The notes beneath the pieces were generated by a model. That model searched no databases. It was not told the DNA's origin and saw nothing but the letters and a program-made list of their open reading frames with translations. From assembly GCA_009746045.1 (NCBI GenBank), contig RPFO01000406.1, positions 1,594,030 to 1,658,029 on the forward strand: 64,000 nt of DNA, read 5' to 3'. Position 1 is the first letter of the stretch, and every line of letters begins with the position of its first letter. The translations under genes and the position numbers were made by a program. Positions 20,490 through 30,729 of the stretch are shown here, in pieces. Source of the stretch: Mesostigma viride. Its lineage: Eukaryota > Streptophyta > Mesostigmatophyceae > Mesostigmatales > Mesostigmataceae.

Positions 20490-22320
20490 TGGTCTGCTGG
20501 TGTTTTTGCCATACCTTTTGGCTATACATGACATATACCTTCTGGGCCCTGTGCCGGACACCACCGCGGCTCTGCTGGCACTGCAGACCGCGGTGGCCGA
20601 CATCAACCTCCAGTTGACCCTGGCCAAGTGCGCGGTGTACTCGCCCCAAGGTGATTGCTCCGGCTTTCCGCCCCAGCTCTTGGGCCGGGACGGGCGCCTC
20701 CATGGGTTGGATGTCCTCGGCGTTCCGGTTGGCGACCCCGCGTTTGTCCTCGATGCTCTGCGGGCCGCCCTCGAGGCACGCACTGAGGTACTGCCCTTGA
20801 TTGCGCGCCTTCATGATTCGCAGACCAAGGGTCTGCTTCTGTGGTTTTGCGCTCACCCTCGCGTCGTTCACTGGCTCCGGGGCGCTCTTCCGGCTCAGGT
20901 CCGGCTGGCCGCCGAGGGCCACGACGAACGCATCCAGTCGGCCTTGGCGCAGCTGGTCCCGGGCCCCGACCTCCCGCCACATGCTATTCGCATTGCCTCC
21001 CTGCCTGCACGGATGGGTGGCTGCGGTCTGACTCGTGCCGCCCGGCTGGCCCCAGCAGCATTTTTGGGCTCCGTCGCTCAGTCGTGGGCGGAAAGCTGCC
21101 GGCTCCTGCCCCTTTTGGCAACGGCAGCGCCTGACCTCCTGGACCCCAGCAGCCCTTTGCCCTTCGTCACCGCCATCCAGGAGGCCTATGCTGAGATCCA
21201 GCAGGCCTGTTCTCCCGTCCGTGCCGCTCAGGCGGTACAGCGCCACCTCCCTCGCGGCACTCCCTCGGTCGCCTCCGTTCAATCTCCCGCCGCATTCCCT
21301 GCTCGCGTCATCGATAAACACCAGAAAACCTACGCGGGTATTCTGCACACGGCTGATTGGATTGCTCTTTTCGCGGACCTCAACGCCCAGGGACGTGCGT
21401 GGCTGTTCTCGCTTTCCTTGCGGAGTGTGGGCTCGGCGTACCTTCGTGCTCTTCCCATGGCCCCCCCATTCGCCTTGGCTCCCAGCCACTACTCGGTGGC
21501 GCTCCGGCACCAGCTATTTGCCCCGCAGCCTCTTGTTCCGGCCGGGCGGCCTTGTGGTAGCTGTGGGCAGCCGCTGGATCCCACGGGGACTCACTACCTT
21601 GCCTGCATGGGGGGCCAACAGAATCAGAATTGGTATTTGTATTTGCACAATGTCCTCCTGACGGTGGTGCTCGCCATGATTCGGTCGGTTTTCCCCCACG
21701 CGAACATCCGGTCCGAGGATGCGGATGGCGCTGCCTTCTATTCCCCCAACCACCGGCCTGACATCGTGGTGCTGGACTTTGAGGGGGGTGGCCGGCATCT
21801 GCTTATTGACGTTTCGGTGGCGCGGCCCTTGGCTCTTAGCCACGTGGCTGGGGCCTCCCTCACGGCAGGTTACACGGCGGACCGGGCGGAGCGGGCCAAG
21901 CTCCTGGCCTACGGCGACGTCGGGCACCATCGGGTGGTGCCCTTTGTCCTGGAGGAGTTTGGTGCCATGGGGCCCCTGACCTCCGCCTTCTTCAAGGAGT
22001 GTGGCCGGCTCCGGGAGGACCGGCTGGACCTGGAGGGCCAGCGGGCCCCATGGTCGGCGCGGACCTGGACGTCATATTGGCGTCAGCGCTTGTCGGTGGC
22101 GCTGACTCGGGCCATGGCTGACATCATGCTCCGCCGTACGCGGGCTGATTTTGCGGTGCAGCAGGGCTATTAGGTTCCTCCCGTTAGGCGTTTCCATTGG
22201 TCTTATCGTAGTATAGAGCTTTGACATGGCTCTGTATATAGGTTTATAGCTGGGCGTTTGCTTTGGTTTGAGTGATTTCACTCTGCTGTAAGTAATTATA
22301 TTTTTAAAACATATATAGCA
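20490..22320 (+). pseudogene. 5'-truncated LINE: reverse transcriptase end, zinc finger and restriction-like endonuclease
   Basis: One open frame (20500-22173, 557 residues) begins at the end of the reverse transcriptase palm: AIHDIYLLGP stands where the family has a Y.DD motif, so the catalytic core upstream is missing. Thumb sequence follows. At about residue 345 comes a CCHC finger (CGSCGQPLDPTGTHYLAC), then RPDIVVLDFEGG...HLLIDVSVARP, the PD-(D/E)XK-type nuclease signature of LINEs with a C-terminal restriction-like endonuclease (R2-like and related). A 3' UTR runs to about 22320. The intact frame suggests a recent insertion. It sits inside the hAT element, and I could not find its target duplication. 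Confidence 0.75.
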
Positions 22321-22495
22321 TGACCTTGGCATTGTCATCACTACCTAGAAATACAAGCATAGTTTCTAACGGTCTAACTTGATAGTTTCTCTTCAAAATC
22401 GAGACAACATGCAACTCAGTATCAATACCAGTACGTATCAATTCACAACTCACTGGAAAGGATAATAAATTTGTAGAACTCAAGATATGAATGCA

Positions 22496-23011
22496 CTATA
22501 CATTGCCCCGAGGTGTCGATGACATTGAAGGGCGTCGATGGCATTGAAAGGCGCAAATGAATGCCTCGCACAGCTCCTCGTCCAGCTGCTCTTTGCTGAG
22601 CCCATAAGGTGCGGGCAAATTACCGTCGGTGGATTGGCCCTTTGATGATCCGCTTGGCCCAGCCGCCCCAGCAGCGCGCCCCGAGGTGTTGCTGGCATGA
22701 GCGGACACCCAGTTAGAGGCGTCGGTTTCTACAACGTCTGCAAGCCTGTCTTTAAGTGCCGCCCGCACATCAGCCTGCTTCTTGGCGTCACTAGTCGCCT
22801 TCCTCTTCCTGGTATTGCTTTCCTTCTCCGCCTGCTCGACCAGCAGCCTGTAACGGAGTACTCCATCATCCATGTAGTAGTTATTTGTCTGCTGCCCATT
22901 CTTGAGGATGCGCTCTTTGCTAATGTATGTCCAGACAGTTTCGGATGTGGCCTCTTCTTCATCGGGCCGCACATCATCATCGTGTTCCATTGACTCATTC
23001 GTGTCAGCCAT
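22496..23011 (-). CDS. unknown reading frame of the hAT element
   Basis: About 171 residues can be read from ATG 23011 (MADTNESMEHDDDVRPDEEE). The start is acidic, TVWTYISKERILKNGQQ follows, then a basic helix (TRKRKATSDAKKQ) and a Ser/Gly-rich end. I do not recognise it. It is the only frame in the element outside the LINE insertion and reads from the right end inward, so it may be the remnant of the element's own protein. Confidence 0.4.
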   Translation of the reverse strand: MADTNESMEHDDDVRPDEEEATSETVWTYISKERILKNGQQTNNYYMDDGVLRYRLLVEQAEKESNTRKRKATSDAKKQADVRAALKDRLADVVETDASNWVSAHASNTSGRAAGAAGPSGSSKGQSTDGNLPAPYGLSKEQLDEELCEAFICAFQCHRRPSMSSTPRGNV

Positions 23012-23499
23012 GCCTGGATGTCGATATGCTACGATATAGGTGCCAGACGACCACGACGTTGCTGGCACACCTTATCACCTTCTTGATGATGAATCTTCAG
23101 CCTTCCCGCCTTCACATTCCCGCCTTCACAAGTCACAATGAACGCGCTTTTTTCCAGGTAAATAGGTGTACGTTTATTCCAAATATAGCCAGTAATTAAT
23201 CCCTGCTAGCAATGAACGCGCTTTTAGCTTTAGTGCATTATACACTAGCTAGCTCATCACACAATTATTTGTTCCTACTACAGGTCGGCGCGCCGCAGTC
23301 TAGGCAAGCAACGCGGGCTGTAAAATGATGCCAAAACCCACCACGTAAGCCAAAAACACGCCAAAAATACGCGAAAATACGCAAAAATGCGCAAAAATAC
23401 GCGTTGCGTATAAAAGTACCCCATTTTCGTACGCGCCGCTTGCGTATCGCGCATAATACGCTAAATACGGCGTATAATACGGCGTATGGCGCATCACTG

Positions 23500-24600
23500 C
23501 TCTTATAGAACTGTGCAAGCAGCTTTCCCACCAAGGTTGCCTCGATCGTCAATGCCTTCCTCCAGAGGCGCTATTTCGACAAGGACGTCCTCAAAGCCCG
23601 CCGCCCCCACCTTCAGCAATTCGCTCTTTTCTCCCTCCTTGGCGCCGCTCCAGCGAGGAGCTCTGGCCCCCCAAGCCCCTCACCACCACCTTAACCGAAT
23701 CCTCCATCCGCTCACTCCTCAAGGAGGCCCTCGAGCAGCACGTGGCCCCCATCGCTGCAGATGTGGCGGCCATGGGCAGCACGTTGACTGCCGAGCTCCC
23801 CCTCCTCTCCACCATCTCCACCGCCACCTCCACCCTCCTCGCCCGTCCTCCACCGCCACCACCCCCTCCTCCGCCGCCATCACCGCCCAGCTCCGCGACA
23901 TCGACCAGTGCCTCAAGGACAATGCCATCGCCATCGAGGTCCTGCAAAACACCGCATGCCTCACCGCCAAGGCGGTGAAGGAACTAGCCGCCAAGCCAGC
24001 TCTTGCTGGCCCGGCTGGCGATGCTCCTCCCACCCAGACCTGGGCGGACATGCTTATAAGCAACACACCACCTCCACCACCTCCGCCGTTGCAGCAAAGC
24101 TCCACCAGCAGCAGCTCGACCTCCGCGAGGAGGCCGAGCTCGCCAACTTAGCGCAGCCTCGACGTCATCGTCAAGAACTTCGACATGGAGGAAGATGAGA
24201 ATTCCGAGAAGCTTGCACGTGCGTTTGAGAGCAAAATCCTTGCACGCATGGGCCTTCTTGGTGAGATTAAGTTGGCCGCCCATCGCCTTCCCCGCGCGCG
24301 GCGTAAGGCAGGGGCGCCCTCGCTTCTACTCATCTTTAAGAGCCCATCGGACAAGATTTCGTTTCTCAGACGCCGCAAGCGCCGGCTCGAGAACACTCCC
24401 TTTACCGTGGACGACGACTTGACCCTGGCGCAGCAACAACGGCGACGGGAGCTATGGCCGACCTACCTCCAGCTCCGGCAGACCAAGGCGGGCCAGCCGG
24501 TGTACTGGAAGGGGGCGGCCATCTACGTCGGCCACAAGCCCTGGCACGCGACCCCCGCGACCACCGCGGCCCCAGCGACTCCAGCCGCCCCAGCTTAGGG
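23500..24600 (+). pseudogene. LINE copy 4 resumed: rest of ORF1
   Basis: This continues directly after the hAT element. The coiled coil has AAMGSTLTAEL and AQLRDIDQCLKDNAIAIEVL. The RRM end has LARAFESKILARMGLLGEIKL. The basic C-terminal domain is complete here: DKISFLRRRKRRLEN, DDDLTLAQQQRRREL and VYWKGAAIYVG, stopping at 24598. This C-terminal pattern (K..ILRRRK..., DLT..Q..R, KG..I) is that of L1-type ORF1 proteins. Frame changes occur near 23740 and 24150. Confidence 0.78.
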
Positions 24601-25224
24601 GAATACAGCAGCAGTAGTGTAGAATAGTTAGACCGTGGCCTTGTACATGCCCGCCTACTACAGGCACTATACCAGCTGATGCCTAGCATTTAGTCATGTA
24701 CATGTGTGCCTATGATGTGCCACCCTCCAGATGATGCCTAGCTTTATTTAGTTATGCTGTGCCCATGCAGAGAGCTGCTCTCTGCTGAGATTAATTAATT
24801 CATTAGGAACATAACTCCGTTGGGAGTACTTATATGTAGCACATAGCCCACACTGGCAGCTAAGCTAGACGGCACAGTTTACAGGATGCTCCGACAGGTC
24901 CTCAATCCGACAGGTCCTTAATTAATTAATAGACACGTGACTGCGTCACGTGAGCATAAGTCCTCAGTGGGAGGGGAACATGGGATGGAATGGATGGTAT
25001 AAGCTATCTAGGTCCTAGTTACAGGGGTGTGGGCACCGCGGCCCGAATCGCTATGAATGCCATACTTGTCACACGCGGAGCCCCCACAGGCTTGGGGGTA
25101 CGTGGTCTCCTTCATTACTACTTGCCATTTATCCTTGCGCACCATCTGCCTCCATATTACAGACAAACCAGGAGGCTGCCCGGGGGTGACAGGTCCTTAA
25201 CGTAGGGTTTTCCAAGCGCCCGTC
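24601..25224. other. LINE-derived non-coding stretch with an inverted LINE tail
   Basis: After the ORF1 stop there is a short AT-rich spacer. The minus-strand LINE terminal word lies at 24808-24848 (CTCCGTTGGGAGTACTT, then ATGTAGCACATA). TTAATTAATTAATAGACACG near 24920 precedes CACGTGACTGCGTCACGTG. No gene is seen. Confidence 0.5.
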
Positions 25225-25775
25225 ATTAGAGTCTTTGTATCAGGGCATGCCTCGTATTTCCGACGAGATTAGACAGCGTAGGATAGCATTTGTAGGACAC
25301 CTTGCTCGCACCAGCCAGGTCGACACCGCCCTTGGTCTGGCAGGCCCCCAGCGGCTTGCGGCCAGCCAGGGCGGCATATTCTGACCTGGCCTGCCAGGCC
25401 CCAAGGGCATTCCCAAAAGGGTAGGGAAACATGTCACGAACTACGTCCAGATGTTGCTGGATGACCTACTGGTCCCAGCCCAGTTTGAATACCGCATCCA
25501 CTCTCTCTCCCTTCTTTGGACTGCCATGCAGAACAAGACGCGGTGGAAGAAAATTGTCAAGGCGCACACGCCCGACCCTGTGGGCAAGCCACCTCCCCCC
25601 AAGAGGAGGAGGCGTTTTGATGAGTAGTGTAGTTAGGATTTTTCTAGACTAGACAGATTAGCGTTGGAATAGTCGGATTACGTGGCTCTCCCCACTCCAC
25701 CACCCATCAAGGAATACATATGTGCTACATGATCAATCTCCTAACGGAGGCATGTTATAATTTAATTTAATTTTA
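25225..25775 (+). pseudogene. LINE ORF2 C-terminus with 3' UTR and tail
   Basis: The coding end has GMPRISDEIRQRRIAFVGHL, GIPKRVGKHVTNYVQMLLDD and WTAMQNKTRWKKIVKAHT, ending RRRRFDE at about 25627. The DEIRQRR..GH and W..A...+W pattern marks the end of ORF2 in many LINEs. One in-frame stop lies near 25383. The 3' UTR ends in ATGTGCTACATGATCAATCT, the CTCC..GGAG hairpin and TTTAA-type repeats near 25758-25775. This is the reference plus-strand copy for the inverted tails elsewhere. Confidence 0.7.
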
Positions 25776-26064
25776 ATATCCCAGAGAAGGGGCATATGGC
25801 CTGTAATACATTCGAAGCTACTTCCTGCAAGGGTGCATGGGAATGTAAACGACCCTTGCTCTAGGTGCGCCAGGGCACTTGCAGCCCCATGATCTAGCAA
25901 GCTATGCCCAGCTAAGGGGGAGCTAGTCATGGGGGGGAAGATCAGCATAGCTATACAATTAAAGCTAGGGCATGGCGTCTCAGCAGAGAGTTACTCCCTG
26001 CATGGGCACTGCTTAATGAAATAATAATAAAGCTAGGCATCATCTGGAGTGTGGCACATCATAG
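25776..26064. other. no gene seen
   Basis: This is non-coding DNA between the LINE tail and the chromovirus LTR. The last five bases, CATAG (26060-26064), would be the target duplication of that element; the partner copy lies off the right edge. Confidence 0.5.
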
Positions 26065-26628
26065 TGTTACGTCTCAAGCCTCTACCGCCACCTCTACCTC
26101 TACCTGGCCTAATGCTACCTAAACTAGTAAGGCCGCCTCTAGTTAAACCCCTAGCGAAAGACGAACGAGGCGATCCAGATCTCAGTGCACTTACGTAAGT
26201 ACTACTGTAATACGCCATAAGCCATTTACACAAACCCGTTTACTCCAGGAATAGAGGAAGGAAACACAACTACACTGCCATGACCCAAGCTAATATGTGT
26301 TAATTCATTTAACACACGCCGAGTGACCACACAAGGAGTGGAACGTGCATAAATGGTCACCAACGGTCCAACAGGCTCGGGCCGACCTGGCCCTCGCCTT
26401 CAGAAACACAGGCAGGTGCACAGATGCACGCCGGTCCACTACATTCTACCAAAGGATAAGGACCACTAATAAAGTACGCGGCGCGGCGCCCAAAAGCACC
26501 CAATGTACCACGGTACTGTTACGAGGACAATCGTGTCCCAGTTGGAACTACAGGTAAGCCTAGGAACAACCGAGGCAAAGGACCTAATTTACGTCCGTAA
26601 CTACAACGAATTGTTACGCGACGTAACA
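26065..26628 (-). repeat. 3' LTR of the chromovirus
   Basis: This 564-bp segment starts TGTTACGTC and ends GACGTAACA, a 9-bp perfect inverted terminus. A C-run on its right is the polypurine tract on the coding strand. The partner LTR is outside the window, so the call rests on termini, tract and position behind a chromodomain pol. Confidence 0.72.
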
Positions 26629-27002
26629 CCTCCCCCCCACACAAAAGGTAGGGAGCCCTCTCCCTACGCACAGGGAGGAAACCAAAGGGGTAGGAAAAAC
26701 CTAATGCACCCAGCACACACCAACACAATCGATAGACCATCCAAGATACAAAGCACCAATAGTTCACACGGTCTCCACCACCACGCCGGGTGGTGTAGGG
26801 TTAGCCAGCACCAAGCCTGGTGGGAGGTTCCCCTAACTGCCTGGAACGGAGTCCTTGCCGGGGGGGACGGCACTGGGCAGGACACACAGAGTAAACGAAT
26901 CAGTACCAAGGACCAAGAACAGCCAATCAACTGGCCAGAATATGAGGGCGACTCTACATACCGGAGGGACAACACCCTCAGGTCGGGCCTAAGGCCCTCT
27001 AT
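26629..27002 (-). other. untranslated stretch between frame B and the 3' LTR
   Basis: No reading frame is supported. It runs from the stop of the minus-strand frame at 27003 to the polypurine tract. Confidence 0.5.
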
Positions 27003-28055
27003 CTAGTTGCCATCCGTCTGGTAAGTGCCACGAGAGGCCAGCAGAACATCCAGGTACGCCTGGTAGTGGGCCACATCATCGGCATTGTCATGCCTATCTA
27101 CAGTGAGGAAAACATCGGCCCACACGCCATCAGGAAAAAGGCCCAGAAAGGCCCAGTAATACCTATGCTGCGTAAGAACGACCTGGCCACGGGCCCAGTC
27201 CAGGAAACCACAGGCAAAGAGGCGAAGGAAAGGCTCTACCGCGATCAAACAGAGAGCCCGCAGGAGTAGGCGATGGTACCGGATCCGAGGGCGCAAACCC
27301 GTCGGGAAGAACAGATCTACCAGGGGCTCCACGTTAGACGGCCATATCCGGATGTGCCGAACCTCTCGGGAGCGCCACCGACGAGCACACTGTCGCGATC
27401 CGAACGTCTCTAGGTAGTCGCTGGCCCGAGGAGGAGGGTGGCCACGGGAGTCTAGACCCTGGCCCGGGATGGGCGCTGGACGACGGGCATCCCACTCCAG
27501 GATGGGCTGGAGAACCGTGCTGTACGTAGCACCCGGTACCGCAGGAAACTCTACCGTAAGGGCATCCGAAGCCATAATGCCCAGATGCGGAGGGTAAGCC
27601 CACTGGAACCCACCGTAGGTGTCCAAGTCGTTGTGACGCCTAGCCCAGCGATACAGAACGCGCCGAACCAGGATCTCACCCTGGAACACAGGATCAGCTA
27701 AAATAACCATGTCGAAAGGGGGCCGATCAGTCTCAATGGGTAGGCCACGGTCCCGCGGCGCCCGACACACCTGGGAGAACCCGTAGGACATGGACGAAAT
27801 GGCAAGCTCGGCGGAGGCGCGCGGCAGGTCACACTGTCGGCAGGCGATCGCGGACATACCATACCCAGGGACGGGCGTGTCGCGCGTCTCCGGCGTCGCA
27901 TGCACCACAGAAGGGGCCCTGTCCCGATCACCCTGGGACAACTCCCGGAGGGAATCAGCAGCGCGGGTGGCGCGAGGATCCGGACCGGTAGCCCGAACAA
28001 CCGCAGCCAAAGACCGCGAGGCCGAAGGGGCAGGGGCCGAAGCAGGGGTAGGCAT
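27003..28055 (-). CDS. chromovirus post-pol reading frame B, function unknown
   Basis: This is an open frame of about 350 residues from ATG 28055 (MPTPASAPAPSASRSL); an upstream ATG at 28094 is also in frame. The N-terminal third is Ala/Pro/Arg-rich. The rest is globular, with QGEILVRRVLYRWARRH, GGFQWAYPPHLG and an aromatic C-terminal segment (HRYYWAFLGLFPDGVWADVF). I see no clear membrane segment, zinc finger or known enzyme motif. It lies between pol and the 3' LTR on the coding strand, the place where some LTR elements carry extra or env-like genes. Confidence 0.6.
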   Translation of the reverse strand: MPTPASAPAPSASRSLAAVVRATGPDPRATRAADSLRELSQGDRDRAPSVVHATPETRDTPVPGYGMSAIACRQCDLPRASAELAISSMSYGFSQVCRAPRDRGLPIETDRPPFDMVILADPVFQGEILVRRVLYRWARRHNDLDTYGGFQWAYPPHLGIMASDALTVEFPAVPGATYSTVLQPILEWDARRPAPIPGQGLDSRGHPPPRASDYLETFGSRQCARRWRSREVRHIRIWPSNVEPLVDLFFPTGLRPRIRYHRLLLRALCLIAVEPFLRLFACGFLDWARGQVVLTQHRYYWAFLGLFPDGVWADVFLTVDRHDNADDVAHYQAYLDVLLASRGTYQTDGN

Positions 28056-28060
28056 TACAA

Positions 28061-28829
28061 TTCGTTCAAGTGGCCCGCCGGAGCGGCTGTACAATTTTTC
28101 CCAGTGAGCGCGCTGCCAAGTGTACTTGTGGGCAAATTTTTAGGTGCCCCGTCACTTCGAGGTACTAAAAATTAGGCTACGGTACGAATTCAGCGAATTT
28201 CAGCGAATTTTCAGTCGAACCAAAGGAAGTGACGCCAACTATCAAAAAGTTTCCGTTACGAATTTTCAGCCCAACACTCGCGCAAAATGAAGTGACGGCA
28301 ACTACCAAAACGTTTCCATTACGAATTTTCACTCCCACACGTTTGCACAAGAGGAAGTGACGGCAACTACCAAAAAGTTTCCGTTACGAATTTTCAGTCC
28401 CACACTTCGCGCAAATTTTAGTAGGCCTGCACGCAAGCTACCTTTCAAAATTTTGCGCTAGTATGGAACGCATTTCATTCGTCTGGAGGAACGCTGCCCG
28501 CCAACTACCCCCGTTCAGAATGTTCCGCCGAAATTTACTTGAGATTTGGAAATCTGAACGTGCGCGCAAATTTTAGTAGGGCTGCACGCAAGCTACCTTT
28601 CAAAATTTTGCGCAAGTATGGAACGCAATTCATTCGTCCGGAGGAATGCTGCTCGTCAACTGCCCCCGTTCAGAAAGTTGCGCCGAACTTTACTTGAGAT
28701 TTGGAAATCTGAACGTGCGGTTGGAGTTTCGCGGGGAAACCCAAGTTCCCTAGTAATTCACCAATGACGCGCTTCGAACACTTGCCCGCTAAAACCTAAG
28801 CAGCCGCTCCGGCTGGCCACTTGAACGAA
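28061..28829. repeat. inverted-repeat-bounded block with two tandem repeat families
   Basis: A 29-bp word starting TTCGTTCAAGTGGCC lies at 28061-28089, and its complement, with one mismatch, lies at 28801-28829. Between them are about three 70-80-bp units (near 28180-28400) built on CAACTACCAAAAAGTTTCC and TTACGAATTTTCA, and two units of about 155 bp (near 28405-28720) built on AGCTACCTTTCAAAATTTTG. It separates frames A and B. Confidence 0.75.
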
Positions 28830-29077
28830 ACTTGATGGAACCGACACCGACGCAGACGGCACCGGTACAACAGGAGGTCGCGCCGGACCCGAAGCCGGAG
28901 GGGGCCGCGACGGACCCGCCACCGCAACTGGCGCGCCGGTCTCCGTTGACGGCGCACCCTCAGGCCACATATTGAAAACAGGGCCCGTAGGGACAGGCAG
29001 TCCGGCATAAGATTGGTTGCCATCCAAGCTCCAGTCGGGCACCGGAATCCTCTGCGGGGGACCACCCTCCCAAAGCC
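28758..29077 (-). CDS. chromovirus post-pol frame A, piece beyond the pogo insertion
   Basis: This short minus-strand frame runs leftward from the pogo insertion site. It is Pro/Val/Ala-rich with IPVPDWSLDGNQSYAGLP near its start. It is one piece of the frame A region; the other pieces are at 49684-50155 and 60952-61508. The function is unknown. Confidence 0.5.
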
Positions 29078-29079
29078 TA

Positions 29080-29101
29080 CAGGGGCAGCTCACGTAGGTG
29101 G
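29080..29101 (+). repeat. left terminal inverted repeat of pogo element
   Basis: This 22-bp terminus begins CAGGGGCAGCTCACG directly after TA. It matches the complement of 49660-49681. Confidence 0.92.
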
Positions 29102-29325
29102 AACAGTGTTCCAACTCCGGTAGGTGGGACAAATTCAGCAAAGCGGGACATGTTCAGGTGTCCCACCTAACTGAAATTATGTCCCACCTTGTTGAATTTG
29201 GAAAAACATGGTGTCCCACCTACCGGCATTTGTGATACAGGTCTGTCTCACCTACCCGAACTTGAAGCTGTGTCCCACCCAACTGTATATTTCTATGTGT
29301 CCCACCTTCCTGAATGTAGTGGCTA
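29102..29325. repeat. left subterminal repeat array of pogo element
   Basis: About eight spaced copies of a 12-17-bp word with the consensus GTCCCACCTACCTGAA lie here, in both orientations at first and then all forward. Spacing is 20-40 bp. The same word recurs at the right end, so these are candidate transposase-binding sites. Confidence 0.75.
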
Positions 29326-29560
29326 CGCACATATGGGCTCTATGTGTCATACTCCTACATATGTTATACATACATGTCCCTATTACTCCTATGGGGCATG
29401 CTACCTATTCTGCACGTTTGCTCATGGCGTAGGGACACTTGATCTGTGTGCAACCGATAATACGCTGGAAATTAAATCAATCAAGTGCAAATATGGTAGT
29501 TCTTGCAGATTTGTATGACAACATTGTTATTGTTATATGGTGCATGGGGGTGGGGTTAGA
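29326..29560. other. non-coding interior of pogo element
   Basis: This is AT-rich sequence with no supported frame, between the subterminal array and a simple repeat. Confidence 0.5.
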
Positions 29561-29889
29561 AACCCCCACCCCCACCCCACTTCACCGCACTTCACCCCAC
29601 TTCACCCCACTTCACCCCACTTCACCCCACTTTACCCCACTTCACCCCACTTCACCCCACTTCACCCCACTTCACCCCACTTCACCCCACTTCCCACCCC
29701 CACCCCCACCCCCACCCCCACCCCCACCCCACCCCACCCCCACCCCCACCCCCACCCCCACCCCCACCCCCACCCCCCCCACCCCCACCCCCACCCCACC
29801 CCCACCCCCACCCCACCCCACCCCCACCCCCACCCCCACCCCACCCCACCCCACCCCACCCCACCCCCACCCCCACCCCCACCCCCACC
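29561..29889. repeat. CCCCA-rich simple repeat arrays
   Basis: About twelve 10-bp units TTCACCCCAC (29580-29690) are followed by about 200 bp of CCCCCA and CCCCA units. The Pro/Thr/His and Gly/Val/Trp frames here are artefacts of the repeat. Confidence 0.95.
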
Positions 29890-30729
29890 ATATAACAACA
29901 ACATAACAACACCACGATAAGAAATGACATCGTGGTGCAGTCGCCACCGCCGTCATCAAGGAGACAACCTGCGCAGGCCAGAAATCGGGAGAATTCGGGC
30001 AATCATGTACAAGACAACAGGCTCCAGGTCAGCCAAGCGCTCGTACATGCGAAACTTGATGACTGGGTCTGCAATCGCCATAATCCAAGTGATGCACATG
30101 TACAACCACGTCATAACTCGGAAGCTTTGGATTAGGATCATAAAAGATTGACTCAAACAATTACCGTGCTAGCAAGATGTGGGCAAGAGAATGCACCCAT
30201 GGTTGTTGTAATGGTGTAAAAAGGGTGCCAGATTTTCAAGTAAGGAATCATGAATAACCATGCCGCACCTCATGGCCATGCATATACATGGTGGCAAAAA
30301 ATTTCACATCATCCACACGGCCATGTGTGTGCCTGCACGTGTATGGTTGTGAAAATTGACAGCATTTTTACTATGCACACGCCCATGTATGCATGATTGC
30401 CTATGACGTCCACGCAGGCATTAAAATTCACAAGGCCTCGCATTCGATCGTGCTTGCAAAAAACTGTCCATCAACACAATACGCCTAGCCTGCAGCCTGC
30501 ATGTAGTGCATGGTTGCACAAAACAGAACTACATGAACACAATGAATGAATGCACAAACTTTGTGCCCACACTTGGAATTACCCCAAACTGAACAACGCG
30601 GTTATAATGCACATGGCCTCACATTTACTCATGCGAAAACCCTTTAAGCATCAGCACAATGGCCATCATGGGGAACCCAGCAACGGGATTCGTGATTGGA
30701 AGGATTCTGAATCACGCACCTATGTTCAG
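29890..30729. other. non-coding interior of pogo element
   Basis: No supported frame. It contains CATGCATG-rich words and lies downstream of the minus-strand gene's stop, so part of it may be that gene's 3' UTR. Confidence 0.45.

Larger units (their letters stand above)
20331..23499 (-). mobile_element. hAT-type DNA transposon
   Basis: The ends are inverted repeats (CAGTGATGGGCCATACGC at the left, CAGTGATGCGCCATACGC reading in from the right). They are flanked by a perfect 8-bp duplication CTCTTATA at 20323-20330 and 23500-23507. An 8-bp duplication with CAGTG termini is diagnostic of hAT. The subterminal DNA is full of AATACGCG words. The element is 3.17 kb and carries a minus-strand frame plus a foreign LINE fragment. 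No hAT catalytic domain is visible, so it is non-autonomous. Confidence 0.85.

Noticed and set aside
20467-21510. 347-residue minus-strand frame
   Set aside because: It is antisense to the LINE reverse transcriptase/endonuclease frame, which has recognisable motifs.
28180-28720. CRISPR-like array
   Set aside because: The units are 70-155 bp tandem repeats without uniform short repeats and unique spacers, and the genome is eukaryotic.
29439-30002. Pro/Thr/His and Gly/Val/Trp frames
   Set aside because: They come from the CCCCA-type arrays.
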